DNA from: an uncultured Holophagaceae bacterium
GTDB taxonomy: Bacteria > Acidobacteriota > Holophagae > Holophagales > Holophagaceae
Length of the DNA stretch: 64,000 bases
Reading direction: 5' to 3'
Assembly (NCBI GenBank): GCA_903857495.1
Contig: CAIOFF010000023.1
Location: forward strand, 1-64,000
The notes beneath the pieces are model-generated. The model was not told the origin of the DNA, searched no databases, and saw only the letters and a program-made list of their open reading frames with translations. Shown in pieces: positions 39,958 through 48,148 of this stretch; position 1 is the stretch's first letter; every line of letters starts with the position of its first letter. Made by a program: the position numbers and the translations under genes.

Positions 39958-41789
39958 GGGCGTCGGCCCCGCTTCTTGGCCGAGGCGGGATGGGGCTGGC
40001 CGTAGGTGGCGGCGAAGGCGGCCCACTGCGCCAGCCCGGCCCCGGCCGCCGGCACCAGCCGGTAGGACCGTTCGGGACTCTGCTGCACCGGCACCGTGAC
40101 CTGGAAGACCCGCCCGCGCTCCGCTGCGAGCACCGTGACCGTGGCGCCGGGTCCGGGCTGGGCCAGCCAGCGCAGGGCCTCCGCCGAGGTGGGGGTGCGC
40201 CAGCCATCCACGGCGAGGAGCTCCATGCCGAAGCTGAGGCCCGCCTCGGCGGCGGGGCTGCCGGGCAGCACGTTCTGGACGAAGGGGCCATTGGCGCCGA
40301 GGACCAGGCCGGTCCAGGCCTGGGCGCGCCGGAGAGCGATCGGATCGGCCTGTTCCACAGGCGTCAGCCCCTCCCAGGGGGCGCGGGCTTCCAGCACGAG
40401 CCCGAAAACATGCTCCAGCCGGGAGGCGTCGAGCTCGGCCCGCCCGGAGATATAGGCTTCCCAGAAGGGGCCCGGGTCCTGCGTCGAGAGCTCCGCATAG
40501 GCGCAGCGCACATCGACGTCCGTGAGGCCGGCCTCGCCGTGCCGGGACCAGAGCAGCGCGAACAGCTCCGGCAGGCCGGCCTGGCCCCGGCTGCCCGCGC
40601 GGAGCTCCGCGTCCATGAGCCAGCCCACCAGCTCGCCCTTCTCGTAGTAGCTGACCGAGCTGTTCGGGCTGAACTCTTGGGGCTTGTAGAGGCGGATCCA
40701 GGCATCGAAGCTGGACTCCTCGAGGCTCTGCTCCAGGCGGCCCGGCCGCTGCGTCTGCTCGCTCCAGCAGCGGGCCAGCTCCCTGGCGGTGTGGCTCCAG
40801 GGCACCACGCCCGCCCGCAGCACTAGAACGTGCTCCATGTAGGACGTGAAGCCCTCGTGAAACCAGAGCAGCTTGAGGGGGTTCTCCCGGCTGTAGTCGA
40901 AGGGCCCGAGCACGGGGTCGTGGAGCCGCTTCACATTCCAGGCGTGGAAGAACTCGTGGGCCACCAGCTGGTAGAGCGCGTAGTAGCCCTCGGGCTTGTC
41001 GAAGGCCGTGCTGTCCGAGATCAGGCTGGTGCAGTCACGGTGCTCCAGGCCGCCCCGCAGCCGCGGCGCGAAGGTGAACAGGAACACATAGCGGCGGAAG
41101 GGGAAGCCCCCGAAGAGGGCGCCCTCGGCCTCGACGATCTTCTGGGTGGCCTCGGTGATGCGGGCCTCATCGCCGTTGTGCGGCCCCGTGAAGACCAGCT
41201 CGAAGGTGGTGCCGCCGGTCTTGAAGCGCCGCGACCGGAAGGTACCCAGCTCGAAGGGGGAGTCCACCAGGGTGTCGAAGTCCGCCGCGCGGTAGGCGCC
41301 CTGCGCCCGGGGCAGCGCAGAGGCCACCTTCCAGGCCGCGGGGAAGCCCTCGAACTTGACCTCATAGGGCCGGTCCAGCTGGCCTTCCAGGTACAGGAAA
41401 GTCGCCGCGGGAATGAGCTGCGCGTGGCTGGCATCCACGTGGTTGGTGCGCACGGTGAGCTCGTTGCCGTAGACCCGGTAGGTGAGGGTGAGGCCCTGCC
41501 GGGACGGCGGCAGTCGCCAGGTCTGCTTGCCCACCTTCTCGAGGGGCGTCTCCCGGCGGCCCGCCCGCAGCCGCATCCGGTCCAGGAAGCGGGCGTAGTC
41601 CCGCACCAGGTAGGAGCCGGGCGTCCAGGCGGCCAGCGCCGCCACGGCGCCCTCCCGCACCGCCTCGGCAGGGAGCTCCAGCTCCACTTCGAAGAGATGC
41701 TGCGCGAGGTCCAGGGGCCGAACCGTGGCCCGGATCGGGGCGAGCCTGGAGGCGGTGCCCACAGCCTTCAAGTCAGCCCTGCACGCCAT
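39954..41789 (-). CDS. M61 glycyl-aminopeptidase-like metallopeptidase with PDZ
   Basis: A 611-residue protein. The N-terminal beta domain (ATVRPLDLAQHLFEVELELP) precedes the zinc helix HEFFHAWNVKRLHDP (His278, Glu279, His282), GLEHRDC upstream and LLWFHEGFTSYMEH downstream, all M61 features. A PDZ domain closes the protein (LVLGANGPFVQNVLPGSPAAEAGL, about 505-570), then a basic tail. No obvious signal peptide. ATG 41789 overlaps the TetR gene by 17 bases and lacks a good ribosome site; a GTG about 30 bases inside is possible. Confidence 0.88.
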   Translation of the reverse strand: MACRADLKAVGTASRLAPIRATVRPLDLAQHLFEVELELPAEAVREGAVAALAAWTPGSYLVRDYARFLDRMRLRAGRRETPLEKVGKQTWRLPPSRQGLTLTYRVYGNELTVRTNHVDASHAQLIPAATFLYLEGQLDRPYEVKFEGFPAAWKVASALPRAQGAYRAADFDTLVDSPFELGTFRSRRFKTGGTTFELVFTGPHNGDEARITEATQKIVEAEGALFGGFPFRRYVFLFTFAPRLRGGLEHRDCTSLISDSTAFDKPEGYYALYQLVAHEFFHAWNVKRLHDPVLGPFDYSRENPLKLLWFHEGFTSYMEHVLVLRAGVVPWSHTARELARCWSEQTQRPGRLEQSLEESSFDAWIRLYKPQEFSPNSSVSYYEKGELVGWLMDAELRAGSRGQAGLPELFALLWSRHGEAGLTDVDVRCAYAELSTQDPGPFWEAYISGRAELDASRLEHVFGLVLEARAPWEGLTPVEQADPIALRRAQAWTGLVLGANGPFVQNVLPGSPAAEAGLSFGMELLAVDGWRTPTSAEALRWLAQPGPGATVTVLAAERGRVFQVTVPVQQSPERSYRLVPAAGAGLAQWAAFAATYGQPHPASAKKRGRRP

Positions 41790-42474
41790 GCAGCCAGCGC
41801 CGGGTCACCCACTGGAGCTCGTCCTCGGTGATCTGGTAGTGCGGATCCCGCAGCTTCTCCTCCACCAGCGAGCCCACCAGCGAGGTGAACAGCAGGACTT
41901 CCTTGCGGGCCCGCTCGAGGCCCGTGTGGAAGACGTGGTCCATGAACAGGCCCAGGGGGCTGAGGCCCCGCTCCACCAGCGGCATCAGGTCCCGGAAGCT
42001 GGAGTCCGGCGAGGGCACAGCGATGGAACGCAGGATGAAGCCTGTGAACTCCTGGCTCTCCAGCAGCATGCCGAGGTAGTCGCGGGAGAGCTGCAGGCAG
42101 GCGGCCTCGCGCGCCTCGGGCGTCTCGACGGGGCCCGCCAGGAACGGCTCGACCATGGCCTGGATGCGCACGGCCATGCCCGCCAGGGCCACCAGACAGA
42201 GCTGCCGGAACAGGCCCTCCTTGCTGCCGAAGTGGTAGTAGAGGGTCGGCTTCGAGACCCCGGCCTCCTCGGCGACTTCCTTCACCTGCACGCCGTCATA
42301 GCCCTTGGCGGCGAAGTGCGACAGGGCGGACAGCAGCAGCCGGGCCTTGAGGTCGCCGGAGCTGCCCAGCCGCTCAAGACCCGCATAGAAGCTGCCATGA
42401 GCGCCCACGCCGAGGGCTTCGGGACCAAAGACCGGCACCAGCTCTTTGAGACCATGGTCGGGAACGGTGGACAT
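41773..42474 (-). CDS. TetR/AcrR family regulator
   Basis: A 233-residue repressor-type protein. Residues 35-85 form the TetR DNA-binding domain (ARLLLSALSHFAAKGYDGVQVKEVAEEAGVSKPTLYYHFGSKEGLFRQL, cited here in pieces: GYDGVQVKEVAEEAGVSK, TLYYHFGSKEGLF). The rest is a helical ligand domain. ATG 42474 is preceded by GAGG; an ATG at 42507 would add 11 residues. It overlaps the M61 gene and likely regulates the M61-GT2 operon. Confidence 0.88.
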   Translation of the reverse strand: MSTVPDHGLKELVPVFGPEALGVGAHGSFYAGLERLGSSGDLKARLLLSALSHFAAKGYDGVQVKEVAEEAGVSKPTLYYHFGSKEGLFRQLCLVALAGMAVRIQAMVEPFLAGPVETPEAREAACLQLSRDYLGMLLESQEFTGFILRSIAVPSPDSSFRDLMPLVERGLSPLGLFMDHVFHTGLERARKEVLLFTSLVGSLVEEKLRDPHYQITEDELQWVTRRWLHGVQG

Positions 42475-42539
42475 GCGTTGCCTCGGAAGTTCCCCCCAGG
42501 ATGCCATGAACGGCCTTACTCGGGGTCCAGTCGGTGTTG

Positions 42540-42763
42540 GCAGCTGGTGGTCGGCTATCAGCTGTCAGCTATCAGCTAGGAGCCAGCGCCGACCCATCCG
42601 GGGCGCACTCCCCCGATCCGCCGGGCCCTTCTTGACCGACAGCTGACAGCCGAGAGCCCCACACCAGCTGCGGCGACCAGCTGACGCCTACCCATCCAGG
42701 CGCGAACGCCCGATCCGCCGGGCCCTTCTTGGCCGACAGCTGACAGCTGACAGCCGAGAGCCC
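42540..42763. repeat. Tandem imperfect repeat with AGCTGACAGCTGA palindromes
   Basis: Two copies of an ~75-base unit: 42590-42660 and 42687-42763. The core CCGATCCGCCGGGCCCTTCTT is shared except for the flanks, followed by (GA/GG)CCGACAGCTGACAGC; the second copy has an extra GACAGCT. 5' of copy one is a further block GCTATCAGCTGTCAGCTATCAGCT (42547-42570, cited as TATCAGCTGTCAGCTATCAG). The units are GC-rich, non-coding and lie between the TetR and miaE genes. Confidence 0.8.
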
Positions 42764-42770
42764 AATCCCT

Positions 42771-43364
42771 TCAGTGCACCGCCGAGGTCCACGGCAGGGC
42801 CGAGATCACCTCGGCCTCCCGGTCCAGCCACCAGTCGAGCCGGGCCTCGGCATCGAGGCCGAAGCGCTCCACGGCCAGGCTGCGGTAGCCCACCGCGTGG
42901 CCCGCCTCGCAGCGCTCCAGCTCCAGCAGGAGGGCCAGCCAGGGCGCGGTGCCCAGCTCCGGGTGGGCGGTTCCGGCCTGCTCCAGCAGCCAGAGCCGCT
43001 CACAGCTGCGCGCCTCGATGAGGGCCCCCATGAGCAGCCGATCCAGCAGACCCTTGGCGGCCAGCTTGTGGAGGCCCTGGGCGTAGGCATTGCCGCCGTC
43101 GGGACGCAGGGGCCAGCTGAAAGCCTGGAGGGCCTCCAGCACCCGGCGGAAGTGGTTCATCTCGTCCTCGGCCAGCCGCGCCAGCAACACCGAGGCCCGG
43201 GGCCAGTCCGCCAGGGCCAGGCTCAGGTTGAGGGCATTGATAGCCGCCTTCTTCTCGCAGTGGGCGTGGTCTGACAGCAGCGCGGCGGGATCCGCCAGGG
43301 CCACCGCCGCCCAGCCCGCTGGGGTGGTGTAGCGCAGCGGCAGGGGTGGGACAAAGTCAGTCAA
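42771..43364 (-). CDS. miaE: tRNA-(ms2io6A)-hydroxylase MiaE-like
   Basis: A 197-residue non-haem diiron oxygenase of the ferritin-like fold that hydroxylates 2-methylthio-N6-isopentenyl-A37 of tRNA. Iron-ligand segments: LLSDHAHCEKKAAINALNLS (E and His, about 30-45), LARLAEDEMNHFRRVLEAL (ExxH, about 65-80), ALIEARSCERLWLLEQ and ELERCEAGHAVGYRSL (ExxH, about 150). Order and length match MiaE. It overlaps the DUF2520 gene by 8 bases. Confidence 0.9.
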   Translation of the reverse strand: MTDFVPPLPLRYTTPAGWAAVALADPAALLSDHAHCEKKAAINALNLSLALADWPRASVLLARLAEDEMNHFRRVLEALQAFSWPLRPDGGNAYAQGLHKLAAKGLLDRLLMGALIEARSCERLWLLEQAGTAHPELGTAPWLALLLELERCEAGHAVGYRSLAVERFGLDAEARLDWWLDREAEVISALPWTSAVH

Positions 43365-43992
43365 GGGCGCCCCCCAGCTTCAGGAAGATCTCGCGCCAGG
43401 CCTCAGGCAGGGCCGCCGCGTCCCGGGCGATGGTGGCCGTGTCCCCCCGGGGGAAGGGGCCGGTGCGGCCCGCGGGACCGCGTTCGGCGATGTTGCGCAG
43501 GGTGGCCTCGGCCAGCGGCAGCAGGCCCCGGCCCGGCAGGGCCACGCCCTGGGCGCGCAGCAGGGCCTGGGCCCCCAGCCAGAGGGTGGCCGCGTGGCCC
43601 GAGGTGAGCACCGCCGCCGCGTGGTAGAGGGGCTTCAGCTCGCCGGGCAGGTCGAAGGGGGCGAAGCCCAGGTCCCCGAAGGCGCGACGCAGCTCGTCGG
43701 GCACCGCCCCGGTGATCGCCAGGGGCGTGCCCGACCAGTCCCGGGCCTGGCCGTCAAAGCTTGTCAGCGGGTGGGCGCAGGGCACCCCGGGCAGGTGCAG
43801 GCTGCCCGCGAGATGGACACAGCGGCCCGGAAACCGCGCCGCGCACGCCGCCACCGCGTGGTCCGGCACCGCCAGCAGCACCAGCCCCTCCGGCTGGGCC
43901 GTATGCGCCAGCAGCGTCGCCCGCTCGCCCCAGGCCTCCGCCAGCGCGCGCCCCGCGCGGCCCCGACCCAGGATGGAGATGGTTGCGGTCAT
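43357..43992 (-). CDS. DUF2520 / Rossmann-like protein
   Basis: A 211-residue protein: N-terminal Rossmann motif ISILGRGRAGRALAEAW (GxGxxG), LVLLAVPDHAVA, then PLTSFDG, AITGAVPDELRRAF and LKPLYHAAAVLTSGHAATLW, which match the DUF2520/Rossmann-like (pyrroline-5-carboxylate reductase-like) family. An NAD(P)-dependent reduction is the family guess; the substrate is unknown. It overlaps miaE by 8 bases, so the pair is coupled. Confidence 0.82.
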   Translation of the reverse strand: MTATISILGRGRAGRALAEAWGERATLLAHTAQPEGLVLLAVPDHAVAACAARFPGRCVHLAGSLHLPGVPCAHPLTSFDGQARDWSGTPLAITGAVPDELRRAFGDLGFAPFDLPGELKPLYHAAAVLTSGHAATLWLGAQALLRAQGVALPGRGLLPLAEATLRNIAERGPAGRTGPFPRGDTATIARDAAALPEAWREIFLKLGGALD

Positions 43993-44032
43993 GGGGAGAG
44001 GCTAGCAGCGATCAGCCCCAGTACACTGCCCC

Positions 44033-44761
44033 ATGCCCCGCCCTTCCCCCACCCCCTGGGCCCTGCCGCCCGCGGTGCCGTGGCCGCGCTTCCTGCGGCT
44101 GCTGCGGCAGCCCGACCCGCCCCGGGGCTGGCTGGAAGCCGCCGCGGAGCTCCCGGAGCTGCGGAAGCGGCCCCTGCTGCTGCGCTGGGTCGCCCAGCAT
44201 CCCAAGGCCCCGGCCCACCTGCGGGCGCAGCTCCTGGGCCGCCTGCCCTGGCGGGCCCTGGTGGCGGTGGCGGCGGACGCGGCGGCGCACCCCCAGGCCC
44301 GCCAGCAGGCCACGGAGAAGCTCCAGCAAATCTGGGCCACCCTCACCACCGGCGAGCGGCGCAGCCTGGCGCGGAGTGCGCCCCGGGCCCTGTGGCGCCT
44401 GATCTGGCCCTGCCCCAGCGCCGACGTGCTGGCCGCCTTCCTGCAGCACCCCAAGCTCAGCCTGGAGGCGCTGCTCGCCCTCATCCAGGCGCCCCTGCGG
44501 CCCCCTCAGGCCGAGGCCCTCGCCGCCTCGCGCTGGCGGGACAGCGGCCCCGTGGCCGAGCAGGTGCTCCAGGTCCTGGACCGCAGCCTCGCCCTGCCCG
44601 ACTCCGGCCTCGTCCTGGGCCACGCCGCCCCCTGGATCCGCGCCCTCGACGAAGAGGCCCGCATCCTCGCCGCCAGCCGAACCCTCACCCCCGCCCTGCG
44701 CCGCATGGTCCACCCAAGGCGCGGCGAGTGTGCCTTCCAGACAGGAGCTTCGCCATGTTGA
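44033..44761 (+). CDS. HEAT-like helical protein, unknown
   Basis: A 242-residue Ala/Leu/Arg/Pro-rich protein made of repeating helical units of ~22 residues with 'QHPKAPAHLRAQLLG', 'AAHPQARQQATEKL', 'QHPKLSLEALLALI' turns, typical of HEAT or leucine-rich-variant solenoids. No signal peptide or catalytic motif. Promoter lies in the 40-base divergent gap with the DUF2520 gene. The 3' end overlaps the M23 start by 7 bases, which suggests coupling. Confidence 0.6.
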   Translation: MPRPSPTPWALPPAVPWPRFLRLLRQPDPPRGWLEAAAELPELRKRPLLLRWVAQHPKAPAHLRAQLLGRLPWRALVAVAADAAAHPQARQQATEKLQQIWATLTTGERRSLARSAPRALWRLIWPCPSADVLAAFLQHPKLSLEALLALIQAPLRPPQAEALAASRWRDSGPVAEQVLQVLDRSLALPDSGLVLGHAAPWIRALDEEARILAASRTLTPALRRMVHPRRGECAFQTGASPC

Positions 44762-45876
44762 ACCGAACGGGTCTCTTCCTGGCTCTGGCTGCGGCCATCG
44801 GCCTCTTCAGCTGCATGCATGCGCCCACGAGAGCCCGGGACCTCATCGAGGTCTCCCAGAGCTACGTTCCCTACAAGACCGAAGCGTTTCTTCGCATCGG
44901 CTACCTGCTCAACACCTGGGAATACGAGAAGGATGGGCTGCAGCTGCAGCGCATCGTGGTGCTGGATGACGACACGAAGGCGAGCCTTCTCACCATTGAG
45001 AAGGCGGACCTGCCCACCCTCTTCAAAGGCCCCCTGCCCACCAATGCCGAGATCCAGATCGATGCACTGGACCGCTACTACCTGTCGATCCAGGTGCCCA
45101 TCCCCTTGACGCAGGCCACTCCCAGCAGCCTCTCCCACCGCTTCACCTTCTCCGATGCGGCCGGAAAGAAGGAGCTGACGGTGGAGGGGGGCCGCCTTCA
45201 GCCCCGAAAGGGTGAATCACCCCGGCTGATTGCCTCGCCGGTGAAGGGCAGCTTCTACATCTTCGCCAACCAATCCACCATGGGCTACCACTACTGGTAC
45301 ACCGCCTTCACGGGCGGGGAGATCTACACCAGCGAGAAGTTCGCCTTCGACCTGACCCGGGGCAATGAGCTCTGGGAGAACACCTACTCCGGCGATCCCA
45401 GAACCAACAGTTCCTACTTTGCCTACGGGAACCCGCTCTACGCCGTGGCTTCGGGCAAGGTGCTCAAGGTGGTGGATGGGCGGGTCGAGAACTCCGGCGA
45501 TGCCCACGATGCGCCGCTGCTGTTCAACGACGCCTACTATGGCAACTACCTGATTCTCGATATCGGGGGCGGCTGCTACGCGGGCTACATGCACTGCAAG
45601 CCGCACTCGTTCCTGGTATCGGTGGGGGACACCGTGACCGAGGGCCAGCCGCTCGCCAGCCTTGGGAACTCCGGGAACTCCGACGAGCCCCACCTGCACT
45701 TCCAGCTCACGGACAAGCCGGACGCGGCCTTCTCCCACGGCCTGCCCTTCGTGTTCAAGAGCTACACCAAGCTGGGCGAAGTGGTGCTGGCACCCGTGCC
45801 GGGCATGGTCCAGCGGACCCCCTTCGAGGTGACCAGCGCGAACATGGAGAACTGGACCGTGGCCCGGGTCCCCTAG
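44755..45876 (+). CDS. M23-type (LytM) lipoprotein, non-canonical first zinc site
   Basis: A 373-residue lipoprotein (LFSC, Cys20). Residues 25-170 are an unrecognised beta-rich domain; residues 200-345 form an M23/LytM domain with VASGKVLKVVDG, YGNYLILDIGGGCYAGYMHCKPHSF, SVGDTVTEGQPLASLGNSGNSDEPHLHFQL. The HxH pair (HLHF) and YMHCK are present, but the first ligand motif HxxxD is replaced by EKFAFDL (Glu/Lys where His is expected). It may be a variant or non-catalytic member. AGGAG lies eight bases before ATG 44755. It ends back-to-back with the GH19 gene. Confidence 0.82.
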   Translation: MLNRTGLFLALAAAIGLFSCMHAPTRARDLIEVSQSYVPYKTEAFLRIGYLLNTWEYEKDGLQLQRIVVLDDDTKASLLTIEKADLPTLFKGPLPTNAEIQIDALDRYYLSIQVPIPLTQATPSSLSHRFTFSDAAGKKELTVEGGRLQPRKGESPRLIASPVKGSFYIFANQSTMGYHYWYTAFTGGEIYTSEKFAFDLTRGNELWENTYSGDPRTNSSYFAYGNPLYAVASGKVLKVVDGRVENSGDAHDAPLLFNDAYYGNYLILDIGGGCYAGYMHCKPHSFLVSVGDTVTEGQPLASLGNSGNSDEPHLHFQLTDKPDAAFSHGLPFVFKSYTKLGEVVLAPVPGMVQRTPFEVTSANMENWTVARVP

Positions 45877-46461
45877 CTAGACGAGAACCTGCTTGGCCTT
45901 GGCGTAGAAGCCCTTGCGCTCCTCCATCCCGTTGTAGCCGCCATTGATGGAGAGGCTGATGAACTCCACCGGGGAGACAGATATCAGCTGGCCCTTGTGT
46001 TTCTTGCTGAGCACGGCGGTGTCGCTCTGGTTGGCAATGTCATTGAGGCCCCGCGTTTTCCAATACTCGCAGGCGCTCCAGACGCTGAGTTCGGGTTGCT
46101 CCAGTAGCTCCGGATTGTTGATGAAGAAATCCCGATTGCCCTTCTTGATGCCCAGTTGGAGATAGTTGGCTCGGCCGGTGGTCTGGAAGATGCCGCGACC
46201 CCGGAAGCGCACGCCATCCCCCGGATTCCTGTTGCCGAGATCGACCCGGCCCTCGTAGGCGCTCCCGGAGGCATACTCGCGGAGCGTCCTGAAGTGATCG
46301 GTTTCGTGGCAGGCCTGGGCCAGGAAGTGGCAGAACTCCTGGGGCGTATCGATCTCGTAGCCTGGGCAGGTGGTGTTGATCCACTCCGCAAGCCCGGCCA
46401 CGAGGGGCGTCGCGTGGCCGGCAATCGCTGCCAGGTGCTCCGGGGTGATGATGTAGGACAT
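45877..46461 (-). CDS. GH19-family chitinase/endolysin-like enzyme
   Basis: A 194-residue GH19 protein of the phage-lysin size class, without signal peptide. Catalytic-region motifs: FLAQACHETDHFRTLREYASG (HExxHF-like start, catalytic Glu), YEGRVDLGNRNPGDGVRFRGRGIFQTTGRANYLQLG, and SINGGYNGMEER. It may hydrolyse chitin or peptidoglycan. ATG 46461 is preceded by GAGGAG. Its stop directly abuts the M23 stop (TAGCTAG, with no intervening base). No other phage genes are nearby. Confidence 0.85.
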   Translation of the reverse strand: MSYIITPEHLAAIAGHATPLVAGLAEWINTTCPGYEIDTPQEFCHFLAQACHETDHFRTLREYASGSAYEGRVDLGNRNPGDGVRFRGRGIFQTTGRANYLQLGIKKGNRDFFINNPELLEQPELSVWSACEYWKTRGLNDIANQSDTAVLSKKHKGQLISVSPVEFISLSINGGYNGMEERKGFYAKAKQVLV

Positions 46462-46592
46462 AGGCTCCTCCTGGATAAAGGGCCTAACAATAGCAGCCAA
46501 CCGAAGCCCCCTGTGGAAGGGCTCTGATCAGCCTTGAAAAGGCTAGACATAGTGTGAGGACAGGCAATGAGACAGGCGGACCCGAGCTGGTT

Positions 46593-47141
46593 TTAGCTCG
46601 GGCGGAGCCGATCCTGGTAAAGACGCCACCCCAGCCAGGCGAGCCAGGCCAACATCACGACCCATCCGATGAAGGCGACCCGGCTGGCCAGGACGGTATC
46701 CCTCCCAAGCATCCCCCAGCGGCCGAGGAGTGCCGTCCAGTCGTGCTCGCCGCCGCCGACGAGGGGAAGCTCCTGGGCCCGGGCATCGGCCATGTAGGGC
46801 GCGATGTTGAGGAGGTTCTGGCCCAGCCACTGTCCGCACAGGGCCGTGCCCAGGGCCTGGCGCTTGCCGACGAAACCAAGGCAGAGGACCAGCGGCACCA
46901 GCAACTGCATGAAGGTGCCCCCGAGGATGGTGAGCGTCTCCCAGCCAAGCACCGAGAAGAGCGGATGCCCCGCTTCGTGGAACAGGAGATTCACCCCGTC
47001 GAGGAAGGGCGTCCAGCCGGAGGGTGCCCTGGTCAGGAGGACAAAGAGAAAGAAACCGACCGCCGCCGAGACCGCAGGCCAGCCCACGGGCTCCCAAGGG
47101 TCCTCCAGACACTCCAGCCTGCTCTCGATCCACTCACGCAC
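46593..47141 (-). CDS. Integral membrane M50-like metalloprotease candidate
   Basis: A 182-residue membrane protein with an HEAGH zinc motif (NLLFHEAGHPLFSVLG, about residues 50-65) inside the first of about five helices. It has C-terminal helices (VAFIGWVVMLAWLAWLGW) but no obvious second ligand motif (NxxPG/LDG class). This resembles small M50/abortive site-2-protease-like proteins. GTG 47141 start with GGAG nine bases upstream. The 3' end overlaps an 8-bp hairpin. Confidence 0.6.
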   Translation of the reverse strand: MREWIESRLECLEDPWEPVGWPAVSAAVGFFLFVLLTRAPSGWTPFLDGVNLLFHEAGHPLFSVLGWETLTILGGTFMQLLVPLVLCLGFVGKRQALGTALCGQWLGQNLLNIAPYMADARAQELPLVGGGEHDWTALLGRWGMLGRDTVLASRVAFIGWVVMLAWLAWLGWRLYQDRLRPS

Positions 47142-47204
47142 TGGGATGGCTCCGTGTCCTGACCTGCCGACTCAGACAAGTATCCGCAATGGTTGGCTCC
47201 CTAT

Positions 47205-47272
47205 CCCTGTTCATCCCCGTTCATCCCCGTCAGAAAAGCATTTTCACAGGGATGAAGGGGATGAAGGGGATG
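47205..47272. repeat. GTTCATCCCC / GGGGATGAA inverted repeat cluster
   Basis: CCCTGTTCATCCCCGTTCATCC (about 47205-47226) faces the inverted GATGAAGGGGATGAAGGGG (about 47251-47270) around CGTCAGAAAAGCATTTTCACAG. The direct words repeat every 10-11 bases. It belongs to the family of TCATCCC repeats found intergenically; a loose relative occurs at 277-300. Confidence 0.75.
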
Positions 47273-47307
47273 AGCCGCTCCAACTTCAGAGGAAAGGAAT
47301 CGACCAC

Positions 47308-47455
47308 CGATGAACACAGATAAAGGCTGATGAACACCGAAAATGACAAAAGCGGAATTAACCACAAAGAACACAAAGGGACACAAAGAAAAGCAACAAC
47401 CGTTCCTCGGCTTTTCTTCGTGTCTTCGCGCCTTCGTGGTGAATCCTTTTTCAGT
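47308..47455. repeat. Palindromic dispersed repeat, copy 3, with CACAGATGAACACAG element
   Basis: ACCACCGATGAACACAGAT at about 47308-47326 leads into ACCACAAAGAACACAAAGGG (47361-47380). The inverted arm CTTTTCTTCGTGTCTTCG ... CTTCGTGGTGAATCCTTTTTC follows (47411-47455). Arms are diverged but in the same order as copy 2. The right end sits 16 bases from the stop of the minus-strand elbB gene. Confidence 0.8.
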
Positions 47456-47470
47456 CTCTCTTGCCAGCCC

Positions 47471-48148
47471 CTACGCCCGCTTCAGCACTTCGGCGATGCA
47501 GCGCTCGATGCCGACCCAGACGTCGCTGAGGCGGGCGTCGTCGAACATGTAGGCGGCGGTGGTGATTAGCTTGTTCGCTTCGTCAATGACGACCTCGCGG
47601 GCGCTGGGGGTGTCGCGGTGCTGCTGGCCCAGCTTGGTCACGGCGGCGGCGCAGCCGGGGTCGTTGCCCAGGGTCAGCTCCGTGGAGGTCTTCCCCGCCA
47701 GGGTCAGGGCCACCAGGGCCGGGGCGATGCAGATGGCGCCCACGGGCTTGCCGGCGTCGAAGAAGCCGCGCACGAAGGCGGCCACGTCGGGGCGCACCTC
47801 GCCCTCGGCGCCCTTGAAGGCGAAGCTGCAGTGGTTCTTGGCCACGCCGAAGCCGCCGGGCATGACCAGGGCGTCGTAGTCCTCCACCTTGGCCTGGGCC
47901 AGGTCCAGGCACTGGCCCACCCGGGCGATGCGGCTGGACTCTTCCAGGATGTTGCGGACGGCGCCGGGCACCGGCTGGCCCGAGACGTGGTTGATGACGT
48001 GGTGCTGAGGGGCGTCCGGCGCCAGGCACTGGAACGCGGCGCCATGCTGGTCCAGGGCCAGCAGGGTGAGCACCGCCTCACGCACTTCCGCGCCGTCCAG
48101 GTGGCCGCAGCCGGCCAGCAGCACCGCGACCTTGGGTGTCTTCGCCAT
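47471..48148 (-). CDS. elbB: ElbB-like DJ-1/PfpI family glyoxalase
   Basis: A 225-residue enzyme of the DJ-1 superfamily. KVAVLLAGCGHLDGAEVREAV, MPGGFGVAKN and the nucleophile elbow PVGAICIAPALVALTL (Cys at about residue 140), with E in DGAEV, match the isoprenoid-associated glyoxalase ElbB. In E. coli it shows glyoxalase activity and lies near isoprenoid genes. ATG 48148 has GAGGAGGC. Divergent from the aminotransferase. Confidence 0.9.
   Translation of the reverse strand: MAKTPKVAVLLAGCGHLDGAEVREAVLTLLALDQHGAAFQCLAPDAPQHHVINHVSGQPVPGAVRNILEESSRIARVGQCLDLAQAKVEDYDALVMPGGFGVAKNHCSFAFKGAEGEVRPDVAAFVRGFFDAGKPVGAICIAPALVALTLAGKTSTELTLGNDPGCAAAVTKLGQQHRDTPSAREVVIDEANKLITTAAYMFDDARLSDVWVGIERCIAEVLKRA

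Larger units (their letters stand above)
47142..47470. other. Intergenic with two dispersed repeat types
   Basis: No gene is supported in these 329 bases. They contain the GATGAACGGGGATGAA-type inverted cluster (47205-47272), the ACCACCGATGAACACAGAT element (47308-47342) and the CCACAAAGAACACAAAG palindrome (47360-47455). All are non-coding and AT-richer than the flanking genes. Confidence 0.75.

Noticed and set aside
43594-45876. Very long plus-strand frame through the DUF2520 and HEAT-like genes into the M23 gene
   Set aside because: Only the part from 44755 has homology and a ribosome site; the upstream portion is antisense to the DUF2520 gene and then out of frame with the HEAT-like gene.
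46581-46602. 8-bp hairpin overlapping the M50-like gene's stop codon
   Set aside because: No T-run follows on the transcribed strand and the stem lies partly in the coding end, so it was not listed as a terminator.
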